Positions 18,331 to 26,425 are shown, numbered from the stretch's first letter. The stretch: DNA of 59,466 nt from Pedosphaera sp. (GCA_009695195.1 SIBJ01000017.1:1-59466), one strand, 5' to 3'. Notes: a model not told the origin generated them from the sequence alone. A program made the numbers and translations.

Positions 18331-19437
18331 TCACGCCTCCGCCAATCGGTAGCTCGTGCTACGGCCCGCGCCCTCCTCCTGAATCAGGATGCCGTGATCG
18401 AGCAGAATCTTGATGTCGCGCAAGGCGGTGTCCCCGGAACACTTGGCCAGCCTCGCATACTTTGAGGTGGAGAGTTTGCCTTCGAATCCATCCAGCAAAC
18501 GGTTGATGACCTTGCGTTGTCTTTCATTGACCGATGTCCGGCTGTTGATGCGTTCCCAGGTTCTGGCCTTTTTCAGAACGACGGCCAGCCCCGTTTCCGC
18601 GCCGGCGATGGCACGCCCCAGACAACCCAAAAACCATTCCAGCCAGGCGGTGATGTCCAGCCCGCCTTTCTGGCTTTGCTCCAGCTTCAGGTAATACTGC
18701 TTTTTCTCGCTCTCGATCTGCGAGGACATGCTGTAAAACCTTTCCCGCGTGCCTTCGGCCCGTGCCAGTGCCATGTCGGCGATCGCCCGGCTGATGCGGC
18801 CATTGCCGTCCGCGAATGGATGGAGGGTGACGAACCAAAAATGCGCGATGCCCGCCTTCAACACGGGATCAATTTCCTTTGCTCCTTCAAACCAGTCGAG
18901 AAAAGCCGCCACTTCCCGCCGGAGACGTTTGGCTTCCGGCGCTTCAAAGTGGACCCGCTCCCGGCCGATCGGGCCCGACACCACCTGCATCGGCCCCGCC
19001 GACGCCGGTCGCCACGCGCCAACCTTGATGCGCCGCATCCCGCTGCGCCCGGTCGGGAACAACGCGGCGTGCCAGCCGAACAGGCGTTCCGCCGTCAGTG
19101 GCTTGGCGTAATTTTGGGTGGCATCCAACATCATCTCGACCACCCCCTCGACTTCCCGGCTGGTTTTGACCTTGCCTCCGAAATCCAGTCCCAGCCGACG
19201 GGCGATGGAAGACCGCACCTGGGCCGCGTCGAGCTTTTCACCTTCAATGGCGCTCGATTGGGTGACATCCGCGGTCAGCGTGGTCAGGCTCGCTTCGGCA
19301 CGGAGGCGGAAACCGAGTCCTTCCATCCGCCCGAGCAAACGGCCCTGACGATGTCGGATTTCCGCCAGCAAAGGCAGCAGTCGGGCATGATCCCAGTGCA
19401 AGTTGGGCCAGTCGTGATTTTCGTGGATGTATTGCAC
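18331..19437 (-). CDS. Fic-domain protein with N-terminal inhibitory helix
   Basis: From the GTG at 19437 the protein begins VQYIHENHDWPNLHWD, as usual for this Fic subfamily. It has SSAIEGE (inhibitory motif; class II) and HPFADGNGRISR (catalytic His), then a C-terminal winged helix (KLSTSKYARLAKCSGDTALRDIKILLDHGIL). This is the second such protein in 11 kb. The frame stays open to 19848, but that extension lies opposite the HNH remnant and has no protein-like features, so the GTG is preferred. Confidence 0.9.
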   Translation of the reverse strand: MQYIHENHDWPNLHWDHARLLPLLAEIRHRQGRLLGRMEGLGFRLRAEASLTTLTADVTQSSAIEGEKLDAAQVRSSIARRLGLDFGGKVKTSREVEGVVEMMLDATQNYAKPLTAERLFGWHAALFPTGRSGMRRIKVGAWRPASAGPMQVVSGPIGRERVHFEAPEAKRLRREVAAFLDWFEGAKEIDPVLKAGIAHFWFVTLHPFADGNGRISRAIADMALARAEGTRERFYSMSSQIESEKKQYYLKLEQSQKGGLDITAWLEWFLGCLGRAIAGAETGLAVVLKKARTWERINSRTSVNERQRKVINRLLDGFEGKLSTSKYARLAKCSGDTALRDIKILLDHGILIQEEGAGRSTSYRLAEA

Positions 19438-19535
19438 GGTGTGATTCTCCGACGGGAGCGCGGTGAAGACAAGAGTTTTACGCCGCACGATATGCGGTGA
19501 ATAGTTCAGGGATTCGCCGCATGAATTTTCGGCTT

Positions 19536-19860
19536 CGCAGCAAGGCGACGGTTCAAAACCGACGGCACGGCGATTGTGGATGCGGCGCATATCGAACCAT
19601 TCGCGGAGTCGCAGAATGACGACATCGAGAAGCGGCTGGCGCTCTGCAAGAACGCACACTGGATGTTCGATGAAGGACTGTGGTCGGTGCGAGGCGACGG
19701 GCGCGTGGTGCTTGCGCCGCAGCGATTCACAGAGAACGGGCCGGAAGGGTTGCGACTCCAGCCGTATGCCTGGCGGTTGCTGCAATTCGCGGAAGCGGTG
19801 ACGTTGCGACCGAGGTCCGAATATTTTACGCACCATCGGGCGTTTCATGGCTGGCCGTAG
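19536..19860 (+). pseudogene. C-terminal remnant of an HNH endonuclease
   Basis: The frame containing FKTDGTAIVDAAHIEPFAESQNDD and LALCKNAHWMFDEGLWSV matches the C-terminal HNH domain of restriction-type nucleases (AHI and N...L...H form the metal site). The N-terminal part is missing. The longest ATG-started piece is 19576-19860. It ends at FHGWP just before a heptamer array. Confidence 0.75.
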
Positions 19861-19896
19861 ATGCGGCTCATTGCTCCGCGACGTTCACGCATCGCA

Positions 19897-19931
19897 TTGA
19901 CTTTGAACCTTGGACCTTGGACTTTGGATTG
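19897..19931. repeat. Heptamer array before the FmdB gene
   Basis: Five 7-nt units: TTGACTT, TGAACCT, TGGACCT, TGGACTT and TGGATTG. They end eight bases before the FmdB ATG and so form most of its leader. There is no facing array. Confidence 0.75.
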
Positions 19932-19938
19932 ACGAACC

Positions 19939-20184
19939 ATGCCCATCTACGAATACGAACTCTGCGAAGGGAAGTGCGCCGCGTGCGGCGGGAAGTTCAC
20001 GTTGAACCGCCCGCTCTCGGCCAAACCGCTGGCGCAATGCCCGGCGTGCAAGAAGCCGGTGCGCAAAATCATTTCCAGCTTCCACTCGCCCACAAAACTT
20101 AAACCGCTGTCGGTCACGGATGCGAAGAAAGCCGGCTTCTCGGTTTTCAAACGGCTGGGCAAGGGCGAATACGAGCGGCAGTGA
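19939..20184 (+). CDS. FmdB-family zinc ribbon protein
   Basis: The 81 residues start MPIYEYEL and contain CAAC and CPAC, the paired CxxC zinc-ribbon motif of the FmdB/CxxC_CxxC_SSSS family. The usual serine tail is replaced by a charged C-terminus (FKRLGKGEYERQ). A regulatory role is often assumed for the family; the function here is unknown. Confidence 0.85.
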   Translation: MPIYEYELCEGKCAACGGKFTLNRPLSAKPLAQCPACKKPVRKIISSFHSPTKLKPLSVTDAKKAGFSVFKRLGKGEYERQ

Positions 20185-20189
20185 TTCGA

Positions 20190-20275
20190 GAAACATTCAA
20201 CATTCAACATCCAAGCGGCCTTCCGCAGCCATTGAATTGGGCGTTCGGCGTTGAATGTTGAATGTTGAATGTTCC
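20190..20275. repeat. Small element with facing heptamer arrays
   Basis: The left array has AACATTC, AACATTC and AACATCC (20192-20212). The right array has three GTTGAAT units (20250-20270), the reverse complement type. The about 37-base centre has its own inverted pieces (CGGCCTTCCG). It lies between the FmdB gene and the DUF4175-like gene. Confidence 0.8.
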
Positions 20276-20409
20276 CCACCCCGTTCCCGCGAAACGATTT
20301 CCCCTCAGCGGTGTCTATTTCCCTGAACGAGACCGGCGGAGCGCATGTCTCAAAGACGTTTTATTCGCTCGCCAATCGCGGGCACATGTAGGAACTTTGC
20401 GCCAGAACC

Positions 20410-22344
20410 ATGAGCGAACTCCAGATCATCCAAGGTGCGCTCGAAAGCGCGGCCCGCCGCCGGCGCTGGGCGCGGGCATTGCGCGGGTTGTGGTTCGGGC
20501 TGCTTGTCGGTTCGCTGGTTTATTTTCTCGCGCTCGCGGTCTTCAAACTCGCGCCGGTCGAGTCGTCCCTTCTCCTTTGGTCCGGCCTTGTGGCGCTGCT
20601 TTGTCCTCTCGGCGGATTCATCATCGGCGGGTGGCGCAAAGCCGGGTTGCCCGAGATCGCGCGCTGGGTGGACGTGAAACACAATCTCAAGGAGCGCATG
20701 AGCACCGCGCTCGAATTCTCCGGCGATGACCACGCCGGCACGTGGCGCGAACTCGTCCTGCACGACGCCGTCAGTCACGCGAAGGAAATTGATCCGCGCA
20801 AGCTCGTGCCATTCAACCTGCCCAAAGCCACGCGCTGGGCGCTCATGGTGATGGTGCTGGCGGCGGGACTGGGTTTCGTTCCCGAGTATCGGAGCAAGGC
20901 GTTCGTTCAAAAACAAGCCGACGCCAAGGTCATCAAAGAAGTCGGCAAACAGGTCGCCGATCTGACCAAGCGCGAAATCCAGCAGCGCCCGCCCTCGCTC
21001 GAAACCACGAAGAAATCCCTCGAAGCTGTCAGCGAACTCGGCGACAAACTCCAGAAGGCCTCGCTCACCCGCAGCGACGCGCTCAAAGACCTCGCGAACG
21101 CCAGCGACAAATTGAAGGACCAACTCAAGGAACTCGGCAAGGACCCGGGCTTGAAAAAACTTGAGCAGGCCGCGCGCTCGCCCGGCGGCAGCCAGTCGCA
21201 GAACGCGAACGGCACGCAGAAGCCGGACCCGTCGCAGAAGGACGCGGCTAATCAAGCGAACTCCGACAAGCTCGAGAAGTTGCAGAAAGAGGCGGAGAAG
21301 ATTCAAGAGGCCGCCAAGGCGCTCGCCAACAAAACCGGCGACGGCGCGGAGGCCGAGCGGCAAAAACTTTCCGCGCAGCTTTCATCGCTCGCGCAGGAAG
21401 CCGCGCAGGCGGGCGTGCAGTTGCCGCAACTCGATGACGCCATTGAAGCGCTCGCCGCGAATGACACCGACCGGTTCATGAAAGACATGGACGTGGCCAC
21501 GATGGATCTGGAAAAGCTGCGCGACATGGCGAAGAAAATGGAACAGGCGCAGGCGCAGGCGGAGAAGTTGGGCAAGGACCTCGCCGAGCAACTCAAGAAC
21601 GGCCAGGCCGAGGCCGCGGCGAACACGTTGAACAAACTCGCCGAGCAGTTGAAGGACGCGAAGCTCAGCCCGGAGCAGATGGACAAGGTTTTGGACGAAG
21701 TGACGAAGGCGCTGCCCGCCGCAAGCGAATACGGCAAGGTCGCCGAACTGCTGAAGGAGGGCGCGAAGCAGATGCAGAAGGGCGACAAGCCCGGCGCGTC
21801 GCAGTCGCTGGCGGCCGCCGCGAAGGAATTGGAGAATCTCCTGAAGCAAATGAACGACGCGCAGTCAATGATGGCGTCGCTCGAAAATCTCGACAAGGCG
21901 TCGCAGTGCATCGGCCAGTGCAAAGGCTGGGGCATGTGTCAGGGCAAAAAGCCCGGCTACAATCCGTTTGGAAAAAATCCGGGCGCGGGCGTCGGTACCT
22001 GGGGACAGGAAGGCGGCGATTGGGTTGAGAATGGCGACTGGACTCCGCACTCGGACAACTCGGCGCTCAATGATCGCAATCAGGATGGCCGCGGCCTCAC
22101 CGAACGCGAACAAAAGATGAACGATGCCCTCGCGCCGACGAAGGTGAAGGGCCAGTTCTCGCCCGGGGGCCAGATGCCCAGCATCACCCTGAAAGGCGTC
22201 AGCATCAAAGGTTCGAGCAAGGTTCAATACGAAGAGTCCGTCGCCGCCGCGCAAGCCGACGCCCAGAGCGCGTTGAGCCAGGAAAAAGTCCCGCGCGCGT
22301 ATCAAGGCGCGGTGAAGGACTATTTCGACGACAAGAAGAAGTAG
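20410..22344 (+). CDS. DUF4175-like membrane protein with long coiled coil
   Basis: The 644 residues start with two membrane segments (about 28-50 and 58-75), and a third lies at about 142-158 (ALMVMVLAAGLGFVPEY). A very long Lys/Glu/Ala-rich coiled coil (about 165-500) and a Gly-rich tail follow. The layout resembles DUF4175-type proteins encoded with MoxR, DUF58 and VWA genes, as here, and it probably belongs to that envelope complex. It opens the + strand cluster that runs to 36.8 kb. The molecular function is unknown. Confidence 0.75.
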   Translation: MSELQIIQGALESAARRRRWARALRGLWFGLLVGSLVYFLALAVFKLAPVESSLLLWSGLVALLCPLGGFIIGGWRKAGLPEIARWVDVKHNLKERMSTALEFSGDDHAGTWRELVLHDAVSHAKEIDPRKLVPFNLPKATRWALMVMVLAAGLGFVPEYRSKAFVQKQADAKVIKEVGKQVADLTKREIQQRPPSLETTKKSLEAVSELGDKLQKASLTRSDALKDLANASDKLKDQLKELGKDPGLKKLEQAARSPGGSQSQNANGTQKPDPSQKDAANQANSDKLEKLQKEAEKIQEAAKALANKTGDGAEAERQKLSAQLSSLAQEAAQAGVQLPQLDDAIEALAANDTDRFMKDMDVATMDLEKLRDMAKKMEQAQAQAEKLGKDLAEQLKNGQAEAAANTLNKLAEQLKDAKLSPEQMDKVLDEVTKALPAASEYGKVAELLKEGAKQMQKGDKPGASQSLAAAAKELENLLKQMNDAQSMMASLENLDKASQCIGQCKGWGMCQGKKPGYNPFGKNPGAGVGTWGQEGGDWVENGDWTPHSDNSALNDRNQDGRGLTEREQKMNDALAPTKVKGQFSPGGQMPSITLKGVSIKGSSKVQYEESVAAAQADAQSALSQEKVPRAYQGAVKDYFDDKKK

Positions 22345-22889
22345 AGTTGCAGGTTGCAGGTTGAAAGTTGCAGGTTGGTCGCTCGACTTTCTGCGTCGGA
22401 TTGCGAAACAAACGAAACCCACATTACAAAGGATGCGACAATTATGGCTACCGCACAACAATTCGAAGACTTGGGCGTCTGGCAGGATGCGCGGGTGTTG
22501 GTCAAAGACATCTATACTGCATCGAAACAGCGCGCGTTCTATCGTGACTTTGGCCTGCGCGATCAAATTCAGCGGGCGGCGACCTCGACGATGTCAAACA
22601 TTGCCGAAGGATTCGAGCGCGGCTACCGCAAAGAGCTCATCCAGTTTCTGAGCATTGCCAAAGGCTCAACTGGCGAAGTCCGCTCGCAACTTTATGTCGC
22701 CCTGGATCAGGAATATGTGACGGAAAAGGAATTCAACGCCCTGCGCGACTCCGCCCTTTCGCTTTCGCGCCGCATCGCCAAATTCATCAGCTATCTCGAA
22801 AAATATCCAAGCAACTCCCGCGTCCGAAAACCCGTTGAACACTGATACTGGAAAACTTGCAACCTTCAACTTTCAACCTGCAACTCGCA
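22345..22889 (+). mobile_element. Putative element: four-helix-bundle gene between facing heptamer arrays
   Basis: The left array 22345-22379 has five 7-nt units such as AGTTGCA, GGTTGCA and GGTTGAA. The right array 22855-22889 has ACTTGCA, ACCTTCA, ACTTTCA, ACCTGCA and ACTCGCA. The two are reverse complements as families. The only gene between them encodes a four-helix-bundle protein. The unit lies between the DUF4175-like gene and moxR, starting one base after the former's stop. That it moves as a unit is inference. Confidence 0.6.
22444..22845 (+). CDS. Four-helix-bundle protein (S23/IVP, TIGR02436 type; Avd-like fold)
   Basis: The 133 residues match the four-helix-bundle family first seen in 23S rRNA intervening sequences: FEDLGVWQDARVLVKDIYTASK, RDFGLRDQIQRAATSTMSNIAEGFERG, RSQLYVALDQEYVTEKEF. 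The fold is shared with Avd, the nucleic-acid-binding accessory protein of diversity-generating retroelements, but no reverse transcriptase is present. The ATG at 22444 is chosen because the family starts about here; the frame is open from 22354 inside the left array. It is the only gene enclosed by the arrays. Confidence 0.88.
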   Translation: MATAQQFEDLGVWQDARVLVKDIYTASKQRAFYRDFGLRDQIQRAATSTMSNIAEGFERGYRKELIQFLSIAKGSTGEVRSQLYVALDQEYVTEKEFNALRDSALSLSRRIAKFISYLEKYPSNSRVRKPVEH

Positions 22890-22897
22890 CCGACCAC

Positions 22898-23899
22898 ATG
22901 GACACCCAACAACAAATAGAAAGTTTCCGCTCCACCTACGCCGCGCTCCAAAACGAAATCGGCAAAGTCATCGTCGGCCACACGGCCATCGTCGAGAACA
23001 CGCTCATCGCGCTGTTCGGCGGCGGACACGTGTTGCTCGAAGGCGTGCCCGGCCTCGGCAAGACGCTCCTCATCCGCACGCTCGGCGAGGTGCTCGACAT
23101 GCCGTTCAATCGCATCCAGTTCACGCCCGACCTCATGCCCGCCGACATCCTCGGCACGAACCTTGTCATGGACACCGACGCGGGCAAGCGCGCCTTTGAG
23201 TTCCAACGCGGCCCGATCTTCGCGCACCTGATTCTCGCCGACGAAATCAATCGCGCCACGCCCAAGACCCAATCCGCCATGCTCGAAGCCATGCAGGAAA
23301 AACAGGTCACCGCCGGCGGCGAAATCCGCAAGCTCGGCGAACCGTTCTTCGTCATGGCCACGCAAAACCCGATTGACCAGGAAGGCACGTATCCGCTGCC
23401 CGAAGCGCAACTGGATCGCTTCTTCTTCAAAATCATCGTCGGCTATCCGAACGCGAACGAGTTGACCGAAGTCATCAACCGCACCACCACCGGCACAAAG
23501 ACCGAGGTCAACAAAGTTTTGACCCGCGAAGCCCTCAGTGAACTCATGAAACTCGTGCGCGAAGTCCCCGTCGCGTCGCATGTGAAAGATTACGCCGTGC
23601 GCCTCGTGCTCGCCACGCATCCCAAGACCGACACTGCCGCGCCGATTGCGAATCAGTATCTGCGTTTCGGCAGCAGCCCGCGCGGAGCGCAAACGCTCAT
23701 CCTCGCCGGCAAAGTCCGCGCGCTGGCGCAGGGCCGCTTCAACGTCAGCTTCGAGGACCTCCAATCCGCCGCGCTGCCCGCGTTGCGCCACCGCCTCATC
23801 CCCAACTTCGAAGCCGAAGCCGAAGGCATCACCACCGACCACATCATCGAACAGATTTTGCGCGACGTGCCGGTGTCAGCGGAGGCGGTGAACGCGTAA
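22898..23899 (+). CDS. MoxR-type AAA ATPase
   Basis: Walker A GVPGLGKT, Walker B HLILADEINRA, sensor ATQNPIDQEGTYPLPEAQLDRF: all hallmarks of MoxR chaperone-like ATPases, which remodel VWA-domain partners. DUF58, BatA and VWA genes lie downstream. The ATG at 22898 follows the right heptamer array by eight bases; the longer frame from 22835 is read through the array and is less likely. The last about 115 bases are repeated, about 95% alike, at 24940-25054. Confidence 0.92.
   Translation: MDTQQQIESFRSTYAALQNEIGKVIVGHTAIVENTLIALFGGGHVLLEGVPGLGKTLLIRTLGEVLDMPFNRIQFTPDLMPADILGTNLVMDTDAGKRAFEFQRGPIFAHLILADEINRATPKTQSAMLEAMQEKQVTAGGEIRKLGEPFFVMATQNPIDQEGTYPLPEAQLDRFFFKIIVGYPNANELTEVINRTTTGTKTEVNKVLTREALSELMKLVREVPVASHVKDYAVRLVLATHPKTDTAAPIANQYLRFGSSPRGAQTLILAGKVRALAQGRFNVSFEDLQSAALPALRHRLIPNFEAEAEGITTDHIIEQILRDVPVSAEAVNA
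23784..23898 (+). repeat. moxR 3' end, original copy
   Basis: This segment encodes RHRLIPNFEAEAEGITTDHIIEQ and the last residues of MoxR. The second copy is at 24940-25054, and the toxin-antitoxin cassette lies between them. Confidence 0.85.
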
Positions 23900-23917
23900 C
23901 GCAATCCGACCGAGCGA

Positions 23918-24397
23918 ATGAAAACCGTTTATCTCGAAACCTCAATTTTCAGCTTCTACTTCGACGAGCGGCAACAGCCGGACATCGTCGCGCGTCGGGA
24001 TTGGACGCGGGAATTTTGGGAGGCGTGTCGAACACAATACGACTTCGTGACCAGCACCGCTGTATTGGCGGAATTGCTCCGTGGGAACAAACCCCACAAG
24101 TCAGATGCTTTGAAACTTGCCCAGACGTTGCCAGCAGTCGAGCCGGACAGCGCCGTGGATGAAGTCGTCCGTGCGTATTTGAAACACAAACTCATGCCCG
24201 CCGACCCCGCCGGAGACGTGTTGCATCTCGCGCTCGCCTCCTGCAATCGGCACGACTTCCTCGCGACGTGGAACTGCCAGCACCTTGCGAACGCCAACAA
24301 GGCCGACCATATTCAACACGTCAACGATTTACTCGGCCTGCCCACGCCCAGGCTGGTTACGCCAATGGAATTGCTCGGCGTGGACGGCACAGACTGA
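23918..24397 (+). CDS. PIN-domain toxin (VapC-like)
   Basis: The 159-residue PIN-domain protein starts KTVYLETSIFSFYF and has the acidic residues of the family: Glu in YLETS (instead of the common Asp), TSTAVLAELL, and ADPAGDVLHLALAS. PIN toxins cut tRNA or rRNA. The antitoxin gene follows one base after the stop, downstream rather than upstream as in classical vapBC. The cassette sits between moxR and its duplicated 3' end. Confidence 0.85.
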   Translation: MKTVYLETSIFSFYFDERQQPDIVARRDWTREFWEACRTQYDFVTSTAVLAELLRGNKPHKSDALKLAQTLPAVEPDSAVDEVVRAYLKHKLMPADPAGDVLHLALASCNRHDFLATWNCQHLANANKADHIQHVNDLLGLPTPRLVTPMELLGVDGTD

Positions 24398-24398
24398 T

Positions 24399-24629
24399 AT
24401 GAAAAGAGACATTGCCATTGAGGAAATCCGCGCGGTGCGACACCAGCTGTCCGCCGAGTGCGGCCACGACATCACCCGCTACATCGCCATGTTGCGTGAA
24501 GAAGGGAAACAATTTCAGGAACAGATCAAGCGTGGCAAAGAGTTGACCACCCGGCTGAAGGCCGAGCGGGAAAAATATCCGGCGAAGAAGGACGATACTT
24601 TGGCGCTCCGTGACAAGCCCAAGCCCTAA
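24399..24629 (+). CDS. Antitoxin candidate, first copy
   Basis: The 76-residue helical protein (MKRDIAIEEIRAVRHQLSAECGHDITRYIAMLREE) starts one base after the toxin stop. It ends ALRDKPKP, identical to the second copy. Proteins with this EIRxVRHxxSxECGHD pattern commonly follow PIN genes. No DNA-binding fold is evident, so repression of the operon is uncertain. Confidence 0.7.
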   Translation: MKRDIAIEEIRAVRHQLSAECGHDITRYIAMLREEGKQFQEQIKRGKELTTRLKAEREKYPAKKDDTLALRDKPKP

Positions 24630-24633
24630 ACAC

Positions 24634-24705
24634 TACTTGTTTTTGCACACTCCGGCACTGGTCACGCCGCTGGAATTGCTGGGCAAGAACCCGGACGAAA
24701 TATGA
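24634..24705 (+). pseudogene. Tail of a second PIN toxin gene
   Basis: The frame reads HTPALVTPLELLGKNPDEI-stop, parallel to PRLVTPMELLGVDGTD-stop of the intact toxin. It overlaps the start of the second antitoxin (ATG at 24702) by four bases, as expected for a toxin-antitoxin junction. The rest of the toxin is absent. Confidence 0.7.
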
Positions 24706-24932
24706 AACCCGACATAGCCATTCAAGAAATCCGCGAAGTCCGCCATCAAATGTCGGCGGAGTGCGGTCACGATTTGGACCGTTTCTTCGCGATGCTGGAA
24801 GCGGAAGGGAAAAAGTTCGAGCCGCAAATCCGCCGCTTCCGCGAAATTGAGCGGCAGTATCAGCAGGCGTCCATTCCGCAGGCGGAAGAACAGGGGCACA
24901 CGATGGCGCTGCGTGATAAACCCAAACCCTGA
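24702..24932 (+). CDS. Antitoxin candidate, second copy
   Basis: The 76-residue protein (MKPDIAIQEIREVRHQMSAECGHDLDRFFAMLEAE) is clearly related to the first copy and of the same length, ending ALRDKPKP. It has lost its toxin apart from the tail at 24634-24705, so it is an orphan antitoxin and could guard against related toxins (inference). Confidence 0.7.
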   Translation: MKPDIAIQEIREVRHQMSAECGHDLDRFFAMLEAEGKKFEPQIRRFREIERQYQQASIPQAEEQGHTMALRDKPKP

Positions 24933-24939
24933 ACGCAAA

Positions 24940-25054
24940 TGCGCCACCGCCTCATCCCCAACTCCGAAGCCGAAGCCGAAGGCATCACCACCGACCACAT
25001 CATCGAACAGATTCTGCGCGACGTGCCCGTGAGCGCGGAGGCGGTGAACGCGTG
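24940..25054 (+). repeat. moxR 3' end, duplicated copy
   Basis: It reads RHRLIPNSEAEAEGITTDHIIEQ followed by ILRDVPVSAEAVNA-stop, nearly identical to the end of MoxR. It has no gene body before it. Confidence 0.85.
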
Positions 25055-25070
25055 AGCCAACCGAATTCAT

Positions 25071-25147
25071 GAGGATGGAAGATGGAGGATTGAGGATGGA
25101 AAAACCACGATCGCACGCTAATCCATCTTCCATTCTCCATCCTCCAT
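25071..25147. repeat. Small element with facing heptamer arrays
   Basis: Left: GAGGATG, GAAGATG, GAGGATT, GAGGATG (25071-25098). Right: AATCCAT, CTTCCAT, TCTCCAT, CCTCCAT (25120-25147). Only 21 bases separate them. It ends 13 bases before the DUF58 ATG, so it is part of its leader. Confidence 0.85.
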
Positions 25148-25160
25148 CCGCGTCTTAACG

Positions 25161-26072
25161 ATGTCCCTCCTCACCCCCGAACTCCTGCGCCGTCTCGAGC
25201 AATTCCAATTGCTCGCCGCGCGCCGGGCCAAGAGCAGCGCCAAGGGCGAGCGCCGCAGTCGCGCGCGCGGGCAATCCGTCGAGTTCGCCGACCACCGCAG
25301 CTACGTCCCCGGCGACGATTTCCGCTACCTCGACTGGAATTTGTTCGGTCGCCTCGACAAACTTTTCCTCAAGCTCTACGAGGAGGAGCGCGAGCTGCCC
25401 GTGCGCATTTTTCTCGACACCAGCGAGTCCATGACCTTCGGCGAACCGCGCAAATTCGATTTCGCCCGCCAGGTCGCCGCCGCCATCGGCTACGTGGCGC
25501 TGTGCGGCTTTGATCGCGTGAGCATCATACCGTTTCCGGGCGGTGGCAGCGGCTCGGGAAAAACAAGCGCCGAACTTGCGGCGCTTGGGGCTTTGCGCGC
25601 AGTGCGTGGAAGAAAATCTTCCATGCAATTCTTCCAAAACATCTCCACGCTCACCGCCGGCGGTGGCGCAGACCTGAACGAATCTCTCCGACGCGGCGCC
25701 ATCGAAGCCCGCGCCGCCGGCCTCGCGATCGTGCTGAGTGATTTTCTTGATCCTGCTGGCTACGAAACCGGCCTGACCGCACTCGTCGGTCGTGGCTTTC
25801 AGGTGAACGTCGTCCAGATTCTCGCGCCCGAAGAACTCGCGCCCACCACCTTCGGCGATTTGCGCCTCGTGGATTCCGAGAGCGGCGGGTTGCAGGAAGT
25901 CACGTTTGGCCGTTACCGCATGAAGGCGTATCAGCAGACCGTCCAGAATTTCATCCAGCGATTGCGCGAGTTCACCACGAAGCGCGGCATCAACTTTTTC
26001 ATGGCGCCGTCCAACATGGATTTGCAGGATCTGTTGCTAAAGCAGTTGAGGAAGTCGGAGGTGTGGGGATGA
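25161..26072 (+). CDS. DUF58 protein (MoxR partner with VWA-like fold)
   Basis: The 303 residues contain GERRSRARGQSVEFADHRSYVPGDDFRYLDWNLFGR, the DUF58 signature, and a MIDAS-type FLDTSESM. Such proteins are encoded with MoxR ATPases and act in envelope assembly or stress resistance. The MoxR gene lies 1.3 kb upstream, separated by the toxin-antitoxin cassette, so the operon was probably moxR-DUF58 before the insertion. Confidence 0.9.
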   Translation: MSLLTPELLRRLEQFQLLAARRAKSSAKGERRSRARGQSVEFADHRSYVPGDDFRYLDWNLFGRLDKLFLKLYEEERELPVRIFLDTSESMTFGEPRKFDFARQVAAAIGYVALCGFDRVSIIPFPGGGSGSGKTSAELAALGALRAVRGRKSSMQFFQNISTLTAGGGADLNESLRRGAIEARAAGLAIVLSDFLDPAGYETGLTALVGRGFQVNVVQILAPEELAPTTFGDLRLVDSESGGLQEVTFGRYRMKAYQQTVQNFIQRLREFTTKRGINFFMAPSNMDLQDLLLKQLRKSEVWG

Positions 26073-26099
26073 GTAACGCGAAGATAGTGTTTTGGCCTG

Positions 26100-26139
26100 C
26101 CCTCACCCCGGCCCTCTCCCCCGGGGAGAGGGAGAATCG
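26100..26139. repeat. CCCTCACC-type repeat R1 (forward)
   Basis: CCCTCACCCCGGCCCTCTCC with a following CCGGGGAGAGGGAG hairpin arm. It is paired with inverted copy R2 about 115 bases away. Confidence 0.85.
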
Positions 26140-26255
26140 CTCGCAGGTTTCACGCGTAATAGAGTCTTCACGCAGTTCGTTCGTCTCTCGCTCCGAATTA
26201 CCAGAGAACGGAACTAGGCATAGTAACTTTCAAATATCCAAAGACGCTCGCTTGC

Positions 26256-26295
26256 TCTCCCCTCTCCTTGGGGGAGAGGGCCAGGGTGAGGGCGA
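26256..26295. repeat. CCCTCACC-type repeat R2 (inverted)
   Basis: CTCCCCTCTCCTTGGGGGAG then AGGGCCAGGGTGAGGGCGAG. This is the reverse complement type of R1. Confidence 0.85.
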
Positions 26296-26377
26296 GCGTT
26301 TCACTAACTTTTCTACGAATCATCAAGGGCCAGCGACAGGCAGGTTAACCATCAAATTACCAGAGATGCGCGATAGC

Positions 26378-26417
26378 TGTCCCCTCTCCCTGGGGGAGAG
26401 GGCCAGGGTGAGGGCGA
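26378..26417. repeat. CCCTCACC-type repeat R3 (inverted), left flank of the DUF559 gene
   Basis: CCCTCTCCCTGGGGGAGAGG then GCCAGGGTGAGGGCGAG. The DUF559 stop codon is nine bases beyond it. R1, R2 and R3 account for the 353 bases between DUF58 and DUF559; no other gene is seen there. Confidence 0.85.
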
Positions 26418-26425
26418 GTGTTCCA

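Noticed and set aside
19438..19848. Upstream extension of the second Fic gene
   Set aside because: It lies opposite the HNH remnant; protein features start only at the GTG at 19437.
22345..22889. Diversity-generating retroelement, because the four-helix bundle resembles Avd
   Set aside because: No reverse transcriptase and no template/variable repeat pair are present nearby.
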